From positions 1-15,129 of the forward strand of contig CAITEL010000352.1 of assembly GCA_903891375.1 (NCBI GenBank): a DNA stretch of 15,129 nucleotides, written 5' to 3'. Position 1 is the stretch's first letter, and each line of letters begins with the position of its first letter. Origin of the DNA: an uncultured Neisseriaceae bacterium (lineage in GTDB: Bacteria; Pseudomonadota; Gammaproteobacteria; Burkholderiales; UBA11063). Below, one piece after another: positions 12,647 through 15,129 of the stretch. The translations under genes were made by a program, and so were the position numbers. The notes beneath the pieces were generated by a model that was not told where the DNA came from, did not search any database, and saw nothing but the letters and a program-made list of their open reading frames with translations.

Positions 12647-15043
12647 ATGAATTCTTATAAACTTGCAAATACATTTAAAATAATTATTATTGGTCTAATG
12701 AATTTGCTTTTATTAAACTCTTGTGACAATTTTTTAGGTAATACTAATACTATCAGTGCTCCAAAATTAGCAAATAATGTTTTATTTGATCATGTGGCTA
12801 CTGTACCCGTGCTTCAGACTTCAACACAATTTGCTTTAAATATTAGAAATAATAGTGATACCCCAATTAATAACATAAAATACTCTGCTAATTCTAATTC
12901 TATATATAGTCAAGCTACGCAAATAATTTCGGCTGATAGTATAACCAAATGTCAAAGTATCCCAGCCCATCAAAGTTGCGCTATAACAATAACAACCCCG
13001 AGTTTTGATATTAAAGATACACAAGGCTCTCTATTGGTGAGTGCTAAATTTTTACAAAATGGAATAAACCATTCTATCAATCGCAGTATAGATTATAAAT
13101 TAATTAGTAATATGAATACGTCATCATTTGGCATATCAAGTGATGCTATTCTTACAGAGGATAAATTTTCAAATAACATCTATGAAACAATTTTTATTTA
13201 CAATATCAGTGATGTAGCATATAATATTCAAAATACTACTTTAACAGATGGAACCATCATAAATGGAGCTCCTAATACAATTAACCCAAATACGGTAACC
13301 GCAGTAAATGTTAGTTTAACCGCAAATCAGGTTTTAAAGAACAATGCAATTAAAATTAACACAGTAAATAACTTTACTAAAACTCAACAATTGTTTACTT
13401 CTACGCTACAAGCAATAGCGATTAATAATGCAGCTCTAGTTGCAAGTATGCCATCGGTTATGAATACCGCAGTGAGCACTACTGGATCATTTACTTTAAC
13501 TAATCTAAGTAATAACAAGCAAGCAACAGGCATCACCTATACAGTATCAGAATCAAATATAAGCATAACAAATACTTGTAGCAACATTAATGCTAATAAT
13601 ACTTGCACCATATCATATTCTTTAGCCAATGTAAAACAAACAAATGGTAATGCTAATATAAGTATAAATTATACGGGAGGCACTACAGTAAATATACCAA
13701 TATATTGGTATACTACGGCAAGTGCACCTATGTTTAGTATGGTTGCAGCACAAAATCCATTAGTAATGCAAGCAAATAGCGCAAGTATAACAAATATTAT
13801 CACTGTGCAAAATATTGGTGGATACCCTACTAATGCTAATGGATTAAAGATTAAGATGAGTAGTAATACTGGAAATGGACAGTTCACTTTCTCAAATACT
13901 TGTGAAAATACTATAATTGGAGTGAATGCCACTTGTAATATTACGATTAATAGTAGCGATACTATTTCCGAATCAAATAAAAGTGTAATTATACAAATCT
14001 CAGGTGATATGAGTAATGGCAACACATATACACGCATGTTAAATATAACGTATAAGAGTCAAGGACCTTTCTATTTATATGTTACGAATGCAGATAGTAA
14101 TAGTATTTCAATGTATAAGGCAAATCAATTGACAGGTCAGTTATCACCATTGGCTACTCCAACAATATCCACAGGGGCACAACCAAATTCAATTACTACA
14201 TCTCCTGCTGGTGATTGTGTATATGTTGCAAACTATCAAACAAACTATCTTTCACTGTATAGTGTGGATCAATCTACTGGGCAATTAAAAACTGTAGGTA
14301 ATGTGGGTAGTGCTATATATATTAATGATATAGTTAGCGATCCAGCAGGAAATTACGTTTATGCTAAGACTAATTTTCAAATCGTGACGTATAAGGTTTT
14401 ACCTGGTTGTAACCTAGTTGAGTCCAATACATTAAGTCAAGATTCTTTTGGAGGGATGTTATTAACTCATTCTGGGGCCTATTTATATACTGGTTTTAAA
14501 GACGGTATGGGGATGATGGCTACAAGCAGTTCTGGTCAATTAAATTTCTTAAATCCAAGTTTTGTTAAGAATATTGGATCTTATGAAGGATTAGCAATTA
14601 CACCTTCAGATAAATATGTGTATAATTTGAATTATGGTGTTAATACAATTTCAATGTATAAGGTTAATGAATCTACTGGGCAATTAACAGCATTGTCTCC
14701 AGCCACTATCACTGCTCCAACTCTTTCTATAAATGTGGAAATTACACCTTCAGGCAATTATTTATACATCACAAGTGCTCCTAACAATATCATGGCTATG
14801 TATAGTATAGATCAAACAACTGGTCAATTAACGCAATTGTCACCAGCAACTATTACAATGGCGAAGGATCCTAACGGAATCAAATCTTCACCAGATGGTA
14901 AATTTTTATATGTGGCAAATGGTTATAATTCAATAATATCAATGTATAGCATAGTTCAGGCAACTGGACAATTAGCACCATTGTCACCTGCAACTATAAA
15001 TACAGGAGTAAGGCCCCAGAAGATTGCAATTATCTCTTATTAA
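12647..15043 (+). CDS. Lipoprotein with Ig-like stalk and seven-bladed YVTN-type beta-propeller
   Basis: A 798-aa predicted lipoprotein. The lipobox LNSC places the lipid on Cys26, followed by Asp-Asn; in E. coli, Asp at +2 keeps a lipoprotein in the inner membrane, unlike the two neighbours. Residues about 35-470 are beta modules with Cys pairs near 101/112, 310/320 and 418/430, paralogous to the 907-aa protein. From Tyr476 (YLYVTNADSNSISMYK) to the end there are seven blades of about 43-49 residues, each opening with YLYVTN, VYVAN, YVYAK, YLYTG, YVYNL, YLYIT or FLYVAN, and most with a TGQL turn and a SPAG/SPDG-type loop. This is the YVTN or lactonase-like propeller fold. Such propellers mostly bind; I see no evidence for lactonase activity. 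AAGG lies 9 nt before the ATG. The gene is complete. Confidence 0.88.
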   Translation: MNSYKLANTFKIIIIGLMNLLLLNSCDNFLGNTNTISAPKLANNVLFDHVATVPVLQTSTQFALNIRNNSDTPINNIKYSANSNSIYSQATQIISADSITKCQSIPAHQSCAITITTPSFDIKDTQGSLLVSAKFLQNGINHSINRSIDYKLISNMNTSSFGISSDAILTEDKFSNNIYETIFIYNISDVAYNIQNTTLTDGTIINGAPNTINPNTVTAVNVSLTANQVLKNNAIKINTVNNFTKTQQLFTSTLQAIAINNAALVASMPSVMNTAVSTTGSFTLTNLSNNKQATGITYTVSESNISITNTCSNINANNTCTISYSLANVKQTNGNANISINYTGGTTVNIPIYWYTTASAPMFSMVAAQNPLVMQANSASITNIITVQNIGGYPTNANGLKIKMSSNTGNGQFTFSNTCENTIIGVNATCNITINSSDTISESNKSVIIQISGDMSNGNTYTRMLNITYKSQGPFYLYVTNADSNSISMYKANQLTGQLSPLATPTISTGAQPNSITTSPAGDCVYVANYQTNYLSLYSVDQSTGQLKTVGNVGSAIYINDIVSDPAGNYVYAKTNFQIVTYKVLPGCNLVESNTLSQDSFGGMLLTHSGAYLYTGFKDGMGMMATSSSGQLNFLNPSFVKNIGSYEGLAITPSDKYVYNLNYGVNTISMYKVNESTGQLTALSPATITAPTLSINVEITPSGNYLYITSAPNNIMAMYSIDQTTGQLTQLSPATITMAKDPNGIKSSPDGKFLYVANGYNSIISMYSIVQATGQLAPLSPATINTGVRPQKIAIISY
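14072..15043 (+). repeat. Seven tandem blade repeats coding the propeller
   Basis: Seven in-frame units of roughly 130-150 bp. The last three are closest: each has a TCAATGTATA-like or GCTATGTATA-like segment followed by ACTGG-CAATTA and a TTGTC-CC-GC-ACTAT segment. Units three and four are the most diverged (TGQL reduced or lost). This pattern suggests recent duplication at the 3' end. Confidence 0.65.
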
Positions 15044-15129
15044 ACTAAATAAGGATAACTTTCGGACCTTTGTAGCTTACAGATAATTTATAATAAAATT
15101 AATTTAAATTATTGTCATATATATGATAT
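15044..15129. other. AT-rich tail after the last gene, no feature seen
   Basis: These 86 bases hold no hairpin followed by a T-run and no open frame worth naming. Confidence 0.4.

Noticed and set aside
13669..14037. Minus-strand open frame of 122 codons inside the 798-aa lipoprotein gene
   Set aside because: Same situation: antisense to a Cys-paired module conserved with the paralogue, so a shadow.
1..15129. CRISPR arrays, tRNA or rRNA genes, and transposase genes
   Set aside because: I saw no regularly spaced short repeats, no tRNA-like cloverleaf or rRNA segment, and no transposase motif in any open frame.

Overview
The window is low-GC bacterial DNA. The best taxonomic marker is RNase PH at the left, whose sequence (for example [13 protein letters not shown], [15 protein letters not shown] and [25 protein letters not shown] stretches) reads most like betaproteobacterial RNase PH. 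An AT-rich betaproteobacterium, possibly a Neisseriales relative, is therefore an inference from remembered family sequences and not a search result. Lipoprotein signal peptides of Gram-negative type fit this.

Left part (1 to about 5520). Every clear gene here is on the minus strand. In transcription order these are a GT4 glycosyltransferase (5514-4285), a degenerate interspersed repeat, a membrane-anchored P-loop NTPase of KAP-like type cut by one in-frame amber codon (4079-2817), a second GT4 glycosyltransferase starting with GTG 15 nt later (2801-1689), a good sigma70-type promoter, a small four-helix membrane protein (1595-1125) and rph (1088-369). A second copy of the interspersed repeat lies at the window's left edge in the same orientation, so the 4 kb block from rph to the NTPase is flanked by direct repeats. 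The glycosyltransferases suggest assembly of a surface glycan. The NTPase is probably a recently dead gene.

Middle (5515-5760). This holds a 149-bp near-palindrome with arms of about 70 bp. It reaches into the stop codon of the next gene and can fold into one long hairpin. It could be a MITE-like element, a bidirectional terminator, or both.

Right part (5744 to 15043). Three large genes for Asn/Ser/Thr-rich secreted lipoproteins form a paralogous cluster: a divergent pair (1241 aa on minus, 907 aa on plus) followed by a third (798 aa on plus). Each has a lipoprotein signal and a stalk of Ig-like (ASH / choice-of-anchor type) beta modules carrying a recurrent C-x(7-18)-C pair. The heads differ: the first ends in a beta-propeller of the 'AIDxxxNPxxAY' repeat type, the second has no propeller, and the third ends in seven YVTN-type blades. 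All three promoters carry the same 12-bp box (AAACTCCCTATT or AAAGTCCCTATT) overlapping the -35 element in the same register, which suggests one shared regulator. This promoter-linked, head-swapping surface lipoprotein family is the most interesting system in the window.
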